Origin: Desulfobotulus alkaliphilus
Lineage (GTDB): Bacteria > Desulfobacterota > Desulfobacteria > Desulfobacterales > ASO4-4
Reading direction: 5' to 3'
DNA length: 61,904 nt
Assembly (NCBI RefSeq): GCF_007830435.1
Contig: NZ_VLLC01000021.1
Location: 1-61,904 of the forward strand
Shown: one piece after another, positions 42,280-50,787 of the stretch
Layout: each line of letters begins with the position of its first letter
How positions within the stretch are numbered: position 1 is the stretch's first letter
Position numbers and translations under genes: made by a program
Notes under the pieces: model-generated
What the model saw: the letters and a program-made list of their open reading frames with translations, nothing else
The model's database searches: none
Told to the model about the DNA's origin: nothing

Positions 42280-42669
42280 TTATTTACAGTAACTCACATG
42301 TAATTTAATTTTGGGGAATACTCTGCCTTGAACAAAATCACTCCATATTTCTTGGCAATTTAGATTAGGCCAAAGATAATTAACAATATGAACATGTGCT
42401 CCAAGCACCCAGTGGTTATTACGATTATCAGTTTCATTTATTTCAAAAAAAACAAAATGCCATTCACTCAGTGGGTGTATACGTTCTTTAGAAAAAAACA
42501 TATGCCCAACTTTATATTTTCTTTCACCATGTGTTTTAAATAATCTTCTTATAGCTTTTTTCCCTTCATTTGATTTTCTTAATATTTCATCACCGTCAAG
42601 AATTTTCCAATCATCTTCTCTAGTTTCAAGATGATCTGGCACGAAATCAAAGTAATGCATTAACAACAT
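42280..42669 (-). CDS. AT-rich hypothetical cargo protein
   Basis: A 129-residue frame starting at ATG 42669 or 42660, overlapping the small gene upstream. It is strand-rich (HMFFSKERIHPLSEWHFVFF, HWVLGAHVHIVNYLW). No family recognised. The low GC marks a foreign cassette; with the 53-residue partner it could be a toxin-antitoxin-like pair. Confidence 0.5.
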   Translation of the reverse strand: MLLMHYFDFVPDHLETREDDWKILDGDEILRKSNEGKKAIRRLFKTHGERKYKVGHMFFSKERIHPLSEWHFVFFEINETDNRNNHWVLGAHVHIVNYLWPNLNCQEIWSDFVQGRVFPKIKLHVSYCK

Positions 42670-42808
42670 GATTCAATCTTGTACGCCCAAGTTGACATTT
42701 TATAATAAATTCTGAAAACTCATCGGAACTGATTTTAATTTTTTTACATAACGCTGTAAGTTCTTTTTTTGTTTTGCAATTGATAAGTGAAGAAAAATTA
42801 TTAGTCAT
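42647..42808 (-). CDS. 53-residue cargo protein
   Basis: A short helical frame (MTNNFSSLINCKTKKELTAL to RLNHVVNALL) that overlaps the next gene by about 20 bp. AT-rich. No family recognised; possible antitoxin of the downstream protein by position only. Confidence 0.45.
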   Translation of the reverse strand: MTNNFSSLINCKTKKELTALCKKIKISSDEFSEFIIKCQLGRTRLNHVVNALL

Positions 42809-42870
42809 ATTGCTTTTGCTACAGCCAAAAAAACGTTGGCCCCTTTTATGTTTTGTCAGTAACTTTAGCT

Positions 42871-42927
42871 AAAAGGGGTCTGACCCCTTTTGCTGGGGAA
42901 AAGGAGGAAAGGGGGCTGACCCCTTTT
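42871..42927. repeat. AAAGGGGTC palindrome and partial copy
   Basis: A perfect copy at 42871-42891 and a degenerate one at 42909-42927 lie between the AT-rich pair and the nuclease gene. Confidence 0.85.
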
Positions 42928-42931
42928 TGTT

Positions 42932-43543
42932 TTATACTTTTATTGGTTTTAGCCAAGCATATTTCTTAATGCATGAATATTTCTTTGTATTCTTTTGTAA
43001 GCCATCCCATATGAACTTAAATGACATCCCCTCCATAGAAATATTATCAACGGTTAAATCATTGTCTTTCGTTACAGCATAGTTCTGAGCGGTAATAAAA
43101 TGTTTGAATTTTTTTAAGTTACCTTTGTTGAAATATGACCCTTCGTTAGCAGCCATTAAAAAAAAACAAGCTTTAGGCTTAAGGCCAGAGTTTTTAAGGT
43201 AGTTCAAGCGAGCTAAATCTCGATAGACAGCACGGCGAACTTGAGTGATATTTGAACCACCCTTTTTAGTTTTCTTTGGTAGCTTAAATTCAATTGCAAT
43301 TTTGAATTCTGGGTCAGTATAAAATAGTAAATCCAAATATTTGCTTTCACCGTTTAACTCGTCAAAACATTTATTTTCAAAATCGATACAAAGTTCGTGG
43401 CCGACTTCGTGTAAAAGTTCTATGGCAAATAAAAAACATAGTGTTTTTTCGCTTGAAAGCTCATGACCACTTTCAATTTTACTTCGAACAGCATTCCAAC
43501 ATTTTAAAACTATTTCATCTATAGAATTTGAATCAATTACCAT
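42932..43543 (-). CDS. Putative PD-(D/E)XK nuclease
   Basis: The 203-residue protein contains YLDLLFYTDPEFKIAIEFKL, an Asp followed at the right distance by E-F-K, the core of PD-(D/E)XK nucleases. A basic helix (TQVRRAVYRDLARLNYLKN) follows. It is AT-rich and begins within 30 bp of an attC site. Likely a restriction-type or defence nuclease; no methyltransferase is nearby. Confidence 0.6.
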   Translation of the reverse strand: MVIDSNSIDEIVLKCWNAVRSKIESGHELSSEKTLCFLFAIELLHEVGHELCIDFENKCFDELNGESKYLDLLFYTDPEFKIAIEFKLPKKTKKGGSNITQVRRAVYRDLARLNYLKNSGLKPKACFFLMAANEGSYFNKGNLKKFKHFITAQNYAVTKDNDLTVDNISMEGMSFKFIWDGLQKNTKKYSCIKKYAWLKPIKV

Positions 43544-43562
43544 AGGTTATCTTTCGGGTTTG

Positions 43563-43645
43563 GTATAACGCCCAGCGTAACCGGCCGGCTTTACCCGAAG
43601 CGAACGCGCAGGGTGAAGCCGTCCGAGTTGACGCTGTTGTTAGAG
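43563..43645 (-). other. Integron attC recombination site
   Basis: On the minus strand: CTCTAAC, AGCGTCAACTCGGAC, a GC-rich middle, CCGGTTACGCT, GGGCGTTATAC. The arms AGCGTCAAC and GTTACGCT pair except for one extra-helical base, the hallmark of attC. The left arm ends in YYYAAC and the right in GTTATAC, near the core GTTRRRY. It starts right after the stop of the outer-membrane gene, so gene plus site form a cassette. No integrase of integron type is present. Confidence 0.7.
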
Positions 43646-43647
43646 AT

Positions 43648-44208
43648 CTAGAAGTGAAACTTAACCCCGGCACTGATCGCCGACAAATCATATCCGCTTT
43701 CATCCAAGTACTGCGTGTACTCAACATTCAAGCCAATCTGTTCTGAGGGATAGAACTCGGCACCAAATCCGTACGATAGCCCACTATCAGTATCGGAGCC
43801 TGAAAACCCATTAGCCGAAAATGTGGCCTTTGCGTCTGTAAAACCGAACAAGCCATAAATAGACGCTGCTTCGCCCAGCGGGAGATGCCCCACAGCATAA
43901 AAGCCAAAAAGACGATCAAGCTCCACATCAACATCAACCGCCGGGCCAAATCCGTCAACACGTACCGTATCATCGGAAAGGCCAATACCGAGCCGCCCTT
44001 CGATCGCGATCTGGTTCGCAACAAAATACCCAAGGCGCCCAATCAATGCGGTAGGATTTGCATCGTCCGATATACCATCCTCATCGTATTTCAGCTGACT
44101 GAACGTAATCCCACCATAAGAAGTTCCTTGACTCATGGGGTTTGCCATCAAAACGGTCGGCAAAACGGCAAGGACAACAGCGACTGCTGATGTGAGGTGC
44201 ATTTTCAT
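43648..44208 (-). CDS. Outer-membrane beta-barrel protein in a gene cassette
   Basis: The 186-residue protein has a signal peptide (MKMHLTSAVAVVLAVLPTVL-MANP) and repeated aromatic beta strands ending in KFHF, typical of outer-membrane barrels. AAGGAG precedes the ATG at 44208. The attC site follows its stop by two bases. It could alter the surface of the lysogen and influence phage adsorption. Confidence 0.85.
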   Translation of the reverse strand: MKMHLTSAVAVVLAVLPTVLMANPMSQGTSYGGITFSQLKYDEDGISDDANPTALIGRLGYFVANQIAIEGRLGIGLSDDTVRVDGFGPAVDVDVELDRLFGFYAVGHLPLGEAASIYGLFGFTDAKATFSANGFSGSDTDSGLSYGFGAEFYPSEQIGLNVEYTQYLDESGYDLSAISAGVKFHF

Positions 44209-44412
44209 CTTATTTCTCCTTCTGTGTTTGGATCTACTTGCCAACTCTAACAAAATACTATACAGTTCTGTATAATATGCAGACTGGGGTGTTATACTGC
44301 CCACAACCCCACTGCACCCTCAAAAAACGATTCTTTTCCATACCCCACCCACCCCCTTCTGGCAAGCCCGGCATACATTTCCCGTAACTTTTCCCATATC
44401 CCCAACAGCGCC

Positions 44413-44441
44413 TTGACATTCCATTCCGGTCTGGGTACAGT
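44413..44441 (+). promoter_or_regulatory. Promoter of the second C4-like RNA
   Basis: TTGACA, 17 bp, TACAGT, with the same spacer as at 28825-28853. Predicted start near 44448. Upstream conservation with copy 1 reaches back about 100 bp. Confidence 0.8.
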
Positions 44442-44447
44442 TTTTAT

Positions 44448-44534
44448 ACTGCGGCAAAAAACCGCAGCCGGGATTAGCCTCCCGCTTGAACAGTAGGCGC
44501 GTAGCGCCCTTCCAGAAATGCAGGCGCATTTTTT
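44448..44534 (+). ncRNA. C4-like antisense RNA, copy 2
   Basis: Hairpin CTGCGG/CCGCAG (44449-44467), hairpin CGGGA-TTAGCC-TCCCG (44469-44484), single strand ACAGTAGG (44490-44497), and terminator GCGCC/GGCGC plus six T. GGGATTAGCC matches GGCTAACCC at 44606-44614, and ACAGTAGG is the exact complement of CCTACTGT at 44591-44598. Compared with copy 1 both partners of the second pairing have changed together. Confidence 0.75.
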
Positions 44535-44690
44535 GTGCCCATGCATACCCTTATGGCGGGGCTGCGTGTGGGCTCTTCGGAGCGCCGGTTCCTACTGTCC
44601 GGTAAGGCTAACCCACGCAGCTCCGTCACCCACTGATTAGCCTCAGTTGTGGCGGATACCTCTTATCCTTTATTCAGTAGGAGAAACGCC
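44535..44690 (+). promoter_or_regulatory. Structured leader and antisense target of the second C4-controlled antirepressor
   Basis: Contains target segments at 44591-44614, a UUCG hairpin (GCTC-TTCG-GAGC) and CTGATTAGCCTCAG before the ribosome-binding site. Same layout as 28950-29105. Confidence 0.7.
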
Positions 44691-45278
44691 ATGGAAAACC
44701 AGCAACCCACCCTTGATTTTACCTTTCAGAATCTCGTTGTCAGAACCCTCACTCAGGAAGATGGAAGCCTCTGGTTTGTTGCAAGGGATGTATGTGATGC
44801 CTTGGGTATTACCTGGAGCGGGAACAAAATTCTTGCCTCGATTCAGGATGAATGGAAAGGGGTCGTAAAACTCACGACCCCTTCTTCCGAAGACCACCGG
44901 GGCGGCGGTGAGCAGCAGCTCATCATCATCAACGAACCCGCCCTCTACAAGCTGGCCTTCCGGTCCAACAAACCCGCTGCCGAAGATTTCACCAACTGGG
45001 TAGCCAGTGAAGTTCTCCCCGCCATCCGCCGAACGGGCCGCTACGGGGCTTCCGCTCCTGCCCCCCTCCCCCATGGCCATGAAGACCAGATCCTTCTGGC
45101 AAGGCACCTTGTCCGGGAAGTGAATGGTATGCTGGCAAGTTTACACACCCTGAGCCAGCTTCATCAGAATATGGTGGTATCCGTAAACAATGTCCTGCGG
45201 ACGGTCTGTGTGCTGAACCCGGAAGTTCACCACGAGGCCTTTGTTCAGTCCCTCCGGAGTCAGGGCGGCGGCAAGTAA
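44691..45278 (+). CDS. BRO-N family antirepressor, copy 3
   Basis: The 195-residue protein is a close paralogue of 29106-29717: LDFTFQNLVVRTLTQEDGSL, WFVARDVCDALGI, ALYKLAFRSNKPAAEDFTNW, VLPAIRRTGRY, and a related C-terminal helix pair. AGGAG precedes the ATG at 44691. It follows C4-like RNA copy 2. Confidence 0.85.
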   Translation: MENQQPTLDFTFQNLVVRTLTQEDGSLWFVARDVCDALGITWSGNKILASIQDEWKGVVKLTTPSSEDHRGGGEQQLIIINEPALYKLAFRSNKPAAEDFTNWVASEVLPAIRRTGRYGASAPAPLPHGHEDQILLARHLVREVNGMLASLHTLSQLHQNMVVSVNNVLRTVCVLNPEVHHEAFVQSLRSQGGGK

Positions 45279-45300
45279 GCCTTTTCTGATTTCATTAATG

Positions 45301-45339
45301 AAGCCCCTGCATCGGTTCCGGTGCGGGGGTTTTTTGTTT
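45301..45339 (+). terminator. Conserved cassette terminator, copy 4
   Basis: AAGCCCCTGCA and TGCGGGGGTTTTTTG around GGTTCC. Closes the third BRO gene. Confidence 0.88.
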
Positions 45340-45348
45340 GTGGCTTTA

Positions 45349-45460
45349 CCCCGTCAAGCTAAATCATGGCCTGTTTAAGCAAAAAGAACATGCATCTGCG
45401 CGAATATAAGGTGCAAATGGCAAATGCTGTTATCTGTGGGCCTATACTGCGAAGGGGCTG
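45349..45460 (+). promoter_or_regulatory. Repeated late-promoter element P3
   Basis: GTCAAG at 45353, AAAGAACATGCATCTGCG at 45383 and TATACT at 45443; spacings 90 and 60 bp as in the other three. It begins just after the cassette terminator and drives the tape measure. Confidence 0.85.
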
Positions 45461-45465
45461 CCCTT

Positions 45466-45622
45466 ATTAAGGTCTTTAATGACCTTAATAACCAAGGACC
45501 ATCAATAAGGACAAACGGCTTAAGGTCCTTAAGGTCTTTAAGGTCCTTAAGGAAGGCAGTCTTTTGTGGCAGGCCGGGCCACCGGGCTTCGAGAGCCGGT
45601 CGCTGAGGCTCCCGAAGCGCAG
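45466..45622. repeat. TTAAGGTC repeat block plus CTTCGAGAGCC element
   Basis: A stretch of TTAAGGTCTTTAAGGTCC-type repeats to about 45560 is followed by GAGAGCCGGTCGCTGAGGCT at 45590-45622, shared with 35805-35835. Related TTAAGG blocks are at 48440-48605 and 52757-52820. No gene lies here. Confidence 0.8.
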
Positions 45623-45689
45623 CCACCGGACGGGCTTTAAACCCTCGGGCAGGCCCCTGCAACAACACCGAATCAAATAAAGGGGCATC

Positions 45690-48347
45690 ATGTCCAACGT
45701 GGAAAAAATAGTCAAAATAGTCTTTGCGGGGGATGATCAGGTTTCTCAGGTGGCCACGGGCATCAACACCAATCTGGGCAAGCTGGGAGTGACCATGAAC
45801 GTCATAGAAGATGGCGTCCGCAGTGTCACCAAGCCCATGGCTGCCATGGCCGATGCCACCCTCACCACCACGGCGGCCCTTGGAGGCATGGCAGCAGCCG
45901 GAGCCGGGGTGGCCATTGCCGCAGCCGGGGAGTGGTCCGATTCCTTCAATGAGATTTCCACCCTCATTGATGCCACGGGCGATGACCTCAGCGCCTTCCG
46001 AAAAAATCTGCTGGACTATGGCGCGGATTCCTCCTTTGCCATGTCCGAAGTCAACGCCGCCACCTATGCGGCCATCTCTGCCGGTACGGACTACAAAGAC
46101 GTCATCAGCCTCATTGCCCAGACAGAACGCCTTGCCATCGCAGGCAAGGCCGAGCTTTCGGATACCACCGTGGCGCTGGTTTCCACCATGAACGCCTACG
46201 GAGCCAGTGCGGACGAAGCCTCCCGGTACTCGGACATTCTTTTCAACACGGTCAAATCCGGCCAGACCACCCTGCCGGAGCTGTCCAAATCCCTCTCACA
46301 GGTCACATCCATAGCCGCCGCAGGCGATGTTCCCTTTGACACGCTGGCCGCATCCATTGCCGTGCTCACGGCCAAGGGGATGCCCACCAGCGAAGCCATG
46401 ACCGCCATCCGGGGAGCCATTCAGGCCATCATCAAGCCATCGGAGCAGGCCGCCAGAGAAGCCGAGGCCTTAGGCATCGGCTTTGATGTTTCTGCCCTGA
46501 AATCCAGGGGCTTTGAAGGGGTGATGCAGGATGTGTATGCGGCCACGGACGGCAATGTGGAGACCATTGCAAGGCTCTTTGGCAGCGTGCAGGGGCTTAC
46601 GGGTGTGCTGGCCATGTTTGGTCAGGACGGGGGCGAGCATTTTCTTTCTCAGATGCAGCAGATGCAGGCCTCTTCCGGCGCTACGGATGAAGCCTATGAA
46701 AAAATGGCCCGGAACATCACCTTTCACAACCAGCAGCTTCTCAATTCCATGCGGGCCACCTTTGTGAGCGCAGGCCTGCCCCTTTTGGATGAATACGGCG
46801 ATGCCGTGGGTGCCCTGTCCGAGATCTTTGGCGGGCTTCGTACCAGCATCGATGCCGGGGCCTTTGATGAGCTGTATGCCCGTCTTTCCAAAAGCGCCGG
46901 AGAGTTTACGGAATGGGCTTCCGGTATCGGTCAGGCCCTGCCCGAGGCACTGGAGGGCATAGACTGGTCCCGGTTTACGGCAGGGGCGGATGAGCTGAGC
47001 GAAACCATCAAAGGGCTGTTTGATTCCATATTTCAGGGGCTGGACCCTACAAAACCGGACGAGCTGGGCCAGATTCTTCAGGTGCTTGTGGATGGCATGG
47101 GCAGCCTTGCCACGGCATCATCCGGCATTCTGGAAGCGTGGAATCCTCTCTTGCAGCTGGGTGGGGATCTCATAACAAAATTTGCAGAAATGGACCCGGC
47201 ACTGGTCAAAACAGCCGGTCACAAGCTGGGTCTGGCCCAGCGGTCTGAGTTTTTGACGGAAAAGTTCGGCTTCTGGAAAGGGATGCTGATTTCTTTGTTT
47301 TTGCCCGTCCGGGACACAGAGACCAATATCGACCGCATGAACGTGGCCCTTGCCGGTGCGGGGGTTTATGTTCCGCAGAACACGGAAAAACTCCGGGAGA
47401 TGGCCGAGGCCACGGACCAAACCGCCAAAGCCATGGAGGGCGGTGCCGGGTCTGTGGGGGAGTTTGCCGAAGAGCTTGAAAAGCTGGCTGAAAATAATGA
47501 GGTGGAAATAAAGGTTTCTGCGGAAGAGATCGAAGCCGCACGGGAACAGATGAAGGCGCTGGGGCTGGATGCCACCCATTTGTCCGAGGAAGTGATCATT
47601 GATTTTCTTATCCATAAGGACGAGGCCTCCTGGGATGCTTTAAAGACCGCCCTTGCGGATATCCCCGATGAAAAATCCACCAAAGTCACTGCGGAAGCAG
47701 ATGAAAAATCCCTGGAGGTGGTCAAGGGTGTCATGGCCTTCACGGATGATGAGCAAAAGATCACCTATGTTGCAGGCCCGGACAGGGCTTCCATTGAGAA
47801 AACCAAAGAAGAGCTGGAAAAGGAAATCCCCCCGGAAAAACGCCTTGAACTGATGCTGGAAATGGACAAGGCCCAGCTCAAGGAAGAGACCGAGCGCATC
47901 AAGGCCACCTTGGCGGTGCTGGATACCAGCATAGAGTGGACCGCCAAAATGAACATCGCCGAACTGGAAGCGGATGCGGACAAATTTAAAGCCATCATGG
48001 GCAGCATGGACAATACCATCAGCTCCACGGGCAGCCTGTTGGACAGTCTTTTTGGCAAGCTGGGGACCATGGATAATATGGGCGATAAATTTATGCTGGA
48101 AGATCAGATCCGCAAAGAACAGCGCATGCGGCAGGAAGCCCACGACAAGCAGATGCAGATGACGGATCTGGAAATAAGCATGTTGCAGGAAAAACAGCAG
48201 CGCCTGTTGCGGGGGACAGAGCAGTCTTTGATTACCATCAACGGCGATGGCCTTGCCCCCCACCTTGAGGCTTTTATGTGGGAGGTTTTAAATGCCATTC
48301 AGGTGCGGGTGAACGAAGAGGGCATGGATATGCTGCTGGGCAGTTAA
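45690..48347 (+). CDS. Tail tape measure protein, TP901 type
   Basis: The 885-residue protein begins with coiled-coil sequence, has TP901-type repeats (GEWSDSFNEISTLIDATGDD, SEVNAATYAAISAGTDYKDV, VLTAKGMPTSEAMTAIRGAI) and a long helical C-terminus. It sets tail length and is driven by P3. The ATG lies near AAAGGGGC. Confidence 0.92.
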   Translation: MSNVEKIVKIVFAGDDQVSQVATGINTNLGKLGVTMNVIEDGVRSVTKPMAAMADATLTTTAALGGMAAAGAGVAIAAAGEWSDSFNEISTLIDATGDDLSAFRKNLLDYGADSSFAMSEVNAATYAAISAGTDYKDVISLIAQTERLAIAGKAELSDTTVALVSTMNAYGASADEASRYSDILFNTVKSGQTTLPELSKSLSQVTSIAAAGDVPFDTLAASIAVLTAKGMPTSEAMTAIRGAIQAIIKPSEQAAREAEALGIGFDVSALKSRGFEGVMQDVYAATDGNVETIARLFGSVQGLTGVLAMFGQDGGEHFLSQMQQMQASSGATDEAYEKMARNITFHNQQLLNSMRATFVSAGLPLLDEYGDAVGALSEIFGGLRTSIDAGAFDELYARLSKSAGEFTEWASGIGQALPEALEGIDWSRFTAGADELSETIKGLFDSIFQGLDPTKPDELGQILQVLVDGMGSLATASSGILEAWNPLLQLGGDLITKFAEMDPALVKTAGHKLGLAQRSEFLTEKFGFWKGMLISLFLPVRDTETNIDRMNVALAGAGVYVPQNTEKLREMAEATDQTAKAMEGGAGSVGEFAEELEKLAENNEVEIKVSAEEIEAAREQMKALGLDATHLSEEVIIDFLIHKDEASWDALKTALADIPDEKSTKVTAEADEKSLEVVKGVMAFTDDEQKITYVAGPDRASIEKTKEELEKEIPPEKRLELMLEMDKAQLKEETERIKATLAVLDTSIEWTAKMNIAELEADADKFKAIMGSMDNTISSTGSLLDSLFGKLGTMDNMGDKFMLEDQIRKEQRMRQEAHDKQMQMTDLEISMLQEKQQRLLRGTEQSLITINGDGLAPHLEAFMWEVLNAIQVRVNEEGMDMLLGS

Positions 48348-48439
48348 AAATAAAAGGGGTCAAACCCCTTTCAGCCCGTAAAACCCTTCGGGGTGAATGC
48401 CGGGCCGCAGCAGCAAGGCCATTGCCTGCTGCAAAAGAC

Positions 48440-48605
48440 AGCCTTCATTAAGGACCTTAAGGACTTTAAAGACCTTAATAACCAAAGCCCATAAATAAGG
48501 ACAAACGGCTAAAGTCTTTAGGTCTTTGAAGACCTTAATAACCAAAGCCCGTAAATAAAGACAAACGGCTAAAGTCCTTAAGGTCTTTAAAGTCTTTAAG
48601 GAAGG
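48440..48605. repeat. TTAAGGTC repeat block downstream of the tape measure
   Basis: Several copies of AAGACCTTAATAACCAAAG and TTAAGGTCTTTAAAG repeat in about 165 bp. The first 90 bp of the 48348-48714 gap hold an imperfect AAAGGGGTC palindrome. No gene is supported. Confidence 0.8.
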
Positions 48606-48714
48606 CAATCCACAGGGCAGGCAGAACATCCGCTACCTGTAGCGGACATTCACCCCGAAAGCGCTGGAAACCGCTGGGGTAACCACCACAGTGCTTTTTT
48701 TTGAAAGGGCGAGC

Positions 48715-49059
48715 ATGAACATCATTGTAACAGCCCCTGAATTTGACATGGACGGCACCCGCATCCTGCGGCAGCACCCGTCCGCCATTCCGGGCAACAG
48801 AACCGGCGCCCGCAGAACCTCCCGCACGGCCACCCTTGATGGCGGGGCTTCTGTGTATGACACGGGCTACGCCGCCGCAGACCGCACCCTCAGCGTTTCC
48901 ACGGATATCCGGCATCTGCCATGGCTCACCCGCATGGTGAAACTGTACGGGGAAGTCCGGGTATCCACGGAAGAGGGCCTGTTTTTTGGGGTGCCGTCTG
49001 CGTGGCAGGCAAGGGATAATCTGGCAGGTATGGAGATTTTAATTTTAAGGGAGGTGTAA
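48715..49059 (+). CDS. Distal tail protein, hypothetical
   Basis: A 114-residue beta-rich protein (MNIIVTAPEFDMDGTRILRQ). Its stop is adjacent to the next start. Same position as distal tail components after the tape measure; no family recognised. Confidence 0.65.
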   Translation: MNIIVTAPEFDMDGTRILRQHPSAIPGNRTGARRTSRTATLDGGASVYDTGYAAADRTLSVSTDIRHLPWLTRMVKLYGEVRVSTEEGLFFGVPSAWQARDNLAGMEILILREV

Positions 49060-49512
49060 ATGGCCGTATCAAAAACGCTGGCCAACGGGCTTTTATTCGA
49101 GATGGGCAGAGGGAATATCAATTTTGAGACGGGCAGCTTCCGTGTTCTGCTGATGAGTGCCGGGTATGCCTTTGATCGCAACACCCACAAAACCTACGGG
49201 CAGGTTCTGGCGGATGAGGCCTCCGGAGAAAACGGTTATGATGCGGGGGGTAAAGCCCTCATCGATGACATGCCGTGGTCGCAGGATGATGCGCAGAACA
49301 AAGCCCTCATCCAGTGGCAGAATACCACATGGACTGCAGACGGCGGCAGTATCGGCCCGGTTGCATCCGCAGTGGTGCTCCAATGGGATGAGGCGGACCC
49401 CGAGGCCAGCCTGATTGTGGGGCATATCGCCTTTGGTCAGAACATTACCGTCACAAACGGCGTGAGTTTCCAGCTTCAGGAGCTGGGATTTGATATGGAT
49501 GGAGGTGTATAA
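49060..49512 (+). CDS. Tail protein, hypothetical
   Basis: A 150-residue protein (VSKTLANGLLFEMGRGNINF; GFDMDGGV at the end). GGGAGGTGTAA precedes the ATG, immediately after the previous stop. Beta-rich, likely tail tip or fibre-associated. Confidence 0.65.
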   Translation: MAVSKTLANGLLFEMGRGNINFETGSFRVLLMSAGYAFDRNTHKTYGQVLADEASGENGYDAGGKALIDDMPWSQDDAQNKALIQWQNTTWTADGGSIGPVASAVVLQWDEADPEASLIVGHIAFGQNITVTNGVSFQLQELGFDMDGGV

Positions 49513-49513
49513 T

Positions 49514-49846
49514 ATGGCCCTTCAAAACTTCTATAACACAGCCTTTAGCGGTTATGATGCCGCGCCGGTTCTGGAGGTGTGGGACGATGGAAAAGCACTG
49601 GTTTTTTCAGTGTACATAAGCACTCCGGACCCCGCCAGTCTCCCCGCAACGTTTACGCTGGGATGGGGCGGCTTTGATATGGACAGCTGCATTTCCCACA
49701 TACACGGGGAGCTGACGGCAGAAAAGCCCGTGTTCATACTGTCCGTTCCGGTGTTTTTGCAGCCATACAATAATATGTTCCTTAAAGCCACGGGATCAGC
49801 GGATCTTGGTTGCTGGGTTTCCTATGATGATATGGCAGAAGCGTGA
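49514..49846 (+). CDS. Tail protein, hypothetical
   Basis: A 110-residue protein (MALQNFYNTAFSGYDAAPVL) with GGAGG before the ATG at 49514. Beta-rich; no family recognised. Its stop overlaps the next start as TGATG. Confidence 0.6.
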   Translation: MALQNFYNTAFSGYDAAPVLEVWDDGKALVFSVYISTPDPASLPATFTLGWGGFDMDSCISHIHGELTAEKPVFILSVPVFLQPYNNMFLKATGSADLGCWVSYDDMAEA

Positions 49847-50778
49847 TGGGACATAAGTACAACATCCCCCCGCTGGCTCTGGGGCATGATGTCTGGGTGA
49901 AGGCTGAGCTGATGGGGCTGGTTCTTCCTCCCCTGAAGAGGACCGGCACAGACCCCGGCGGAGACACCGCTCTGCCATGCGGCCATTTTCGCATGACTGC
50001 CCGGCTTTCCGGGCAGCCCCGTTCGTTTGCCCGCCATGCAGGGCGTTTTTCTGTTCAGCCGGTTTTGTCAGGGAGTCCGTCGGGGCTGATGATCATGCTT
50101 TCCTGCGGCAGGTTTACGGCTGCGGCTGGCATTACCGGGCCGGGACTGCTTCACGGCTATCCCGTGCAGGCGGGGGTGCTGTCTCCTGTGTGCAGGCTGT
50201 CCGGCCGGTGGGAGCATATCGTCTGGTGGCTGAAACATCGGGCACGGTCTGCCCAGCGGGTATTTGTCTGCGTTATCACCGGCACCGCCAACGGCCTTGA
50301 GGATCTGGAAATCCCCATATCTTCCCTGCAGTACCGGCTATACGGCCACGGCGGGTCATATCTATCCGTGGTGATCCCCAACGCCGTGCAAAACACCGCA
50401 GCCATCACCGCCCGAAAGGGCGGGCAGATTGTGCTTTATCAGGGCATCCGCTACGCAGACGGCAGCAGGGATCTGGCGGAGATGGCAAGGGCTGGAAAAA
50501 TCAATATCCGCCACGACACCGGAGGCCGCAACAGCTCCGTCACCCTCACCGCAGGGGAAAGGCTGTCCTTTTCCTTTGACCCTGCCATCCCCAAGCGATC
50601 CGGCCCCCTCATCAGCACGGCCCTGCAGGCGGACGGTCAGACACGTATCCGTTGTGCTCCTGTTTTCGGCCTCTTTCCGGGGGATACGGTGCAGACACCC
50701 CAGGGCAATTATGTGGCAGAACGCATATCCGTTTCCGTGGGCCGCAATCAGGCCACCATGGAAATTCTCACAGCATAG
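49846..50778 (+). CDS. Tail tip/baseplate-like protein, hypothetical
   Basis: A 310-residue beta-rich protein (KYNIPPLALGHDVWVKAELM; ISSLQYRLYGHGGSYLSVVI; DTVQTPQGNYVAERISVSVG). A GTG three bases upstream is an alternative start. The C-terminal half looks like a tail-hub fold, by composition only. Confidence 0.6.
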   Translation: MGHKYNIPPLALGHDVWVKAELMGLVLPPLKRTGTDPGGDTALPCGHFRMTARLSGQPRSFARHAGRFSVQPVLSGSPSGLMIMLSCGRFTAAAGITGPGLLHGYPVQAGVLSPVCRLSGRWEHIVWWLKHRARSAQRVFVCVITGTANGLEDLEIPISSLQYRLYGHGGSYLSVVIPNAVQNTAAITARKGGQIVLYQGIRYADGSRDLAEMARAGKINIRHDTGGRNSSVTLTAGERLSFSFDPAIPKRSGPLISTALQADGQTRIRCAPVFGLFPGDTVQTPQGNYVAERISVSVGRNQATMEILTA

Positions 50779-50787
50779 GGGGCAGGC

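Noticed and set aside
43533-43727. Frame across the attC site
   Set aside because: It is the shadow of the outer-membrane gene and the recombination site.
44221-44280. LexA-type SOS box at ACAGTTCTGT
   Set aside because: The half-sites are in the opposite order to the LexA consensus; it may still be a different operator.
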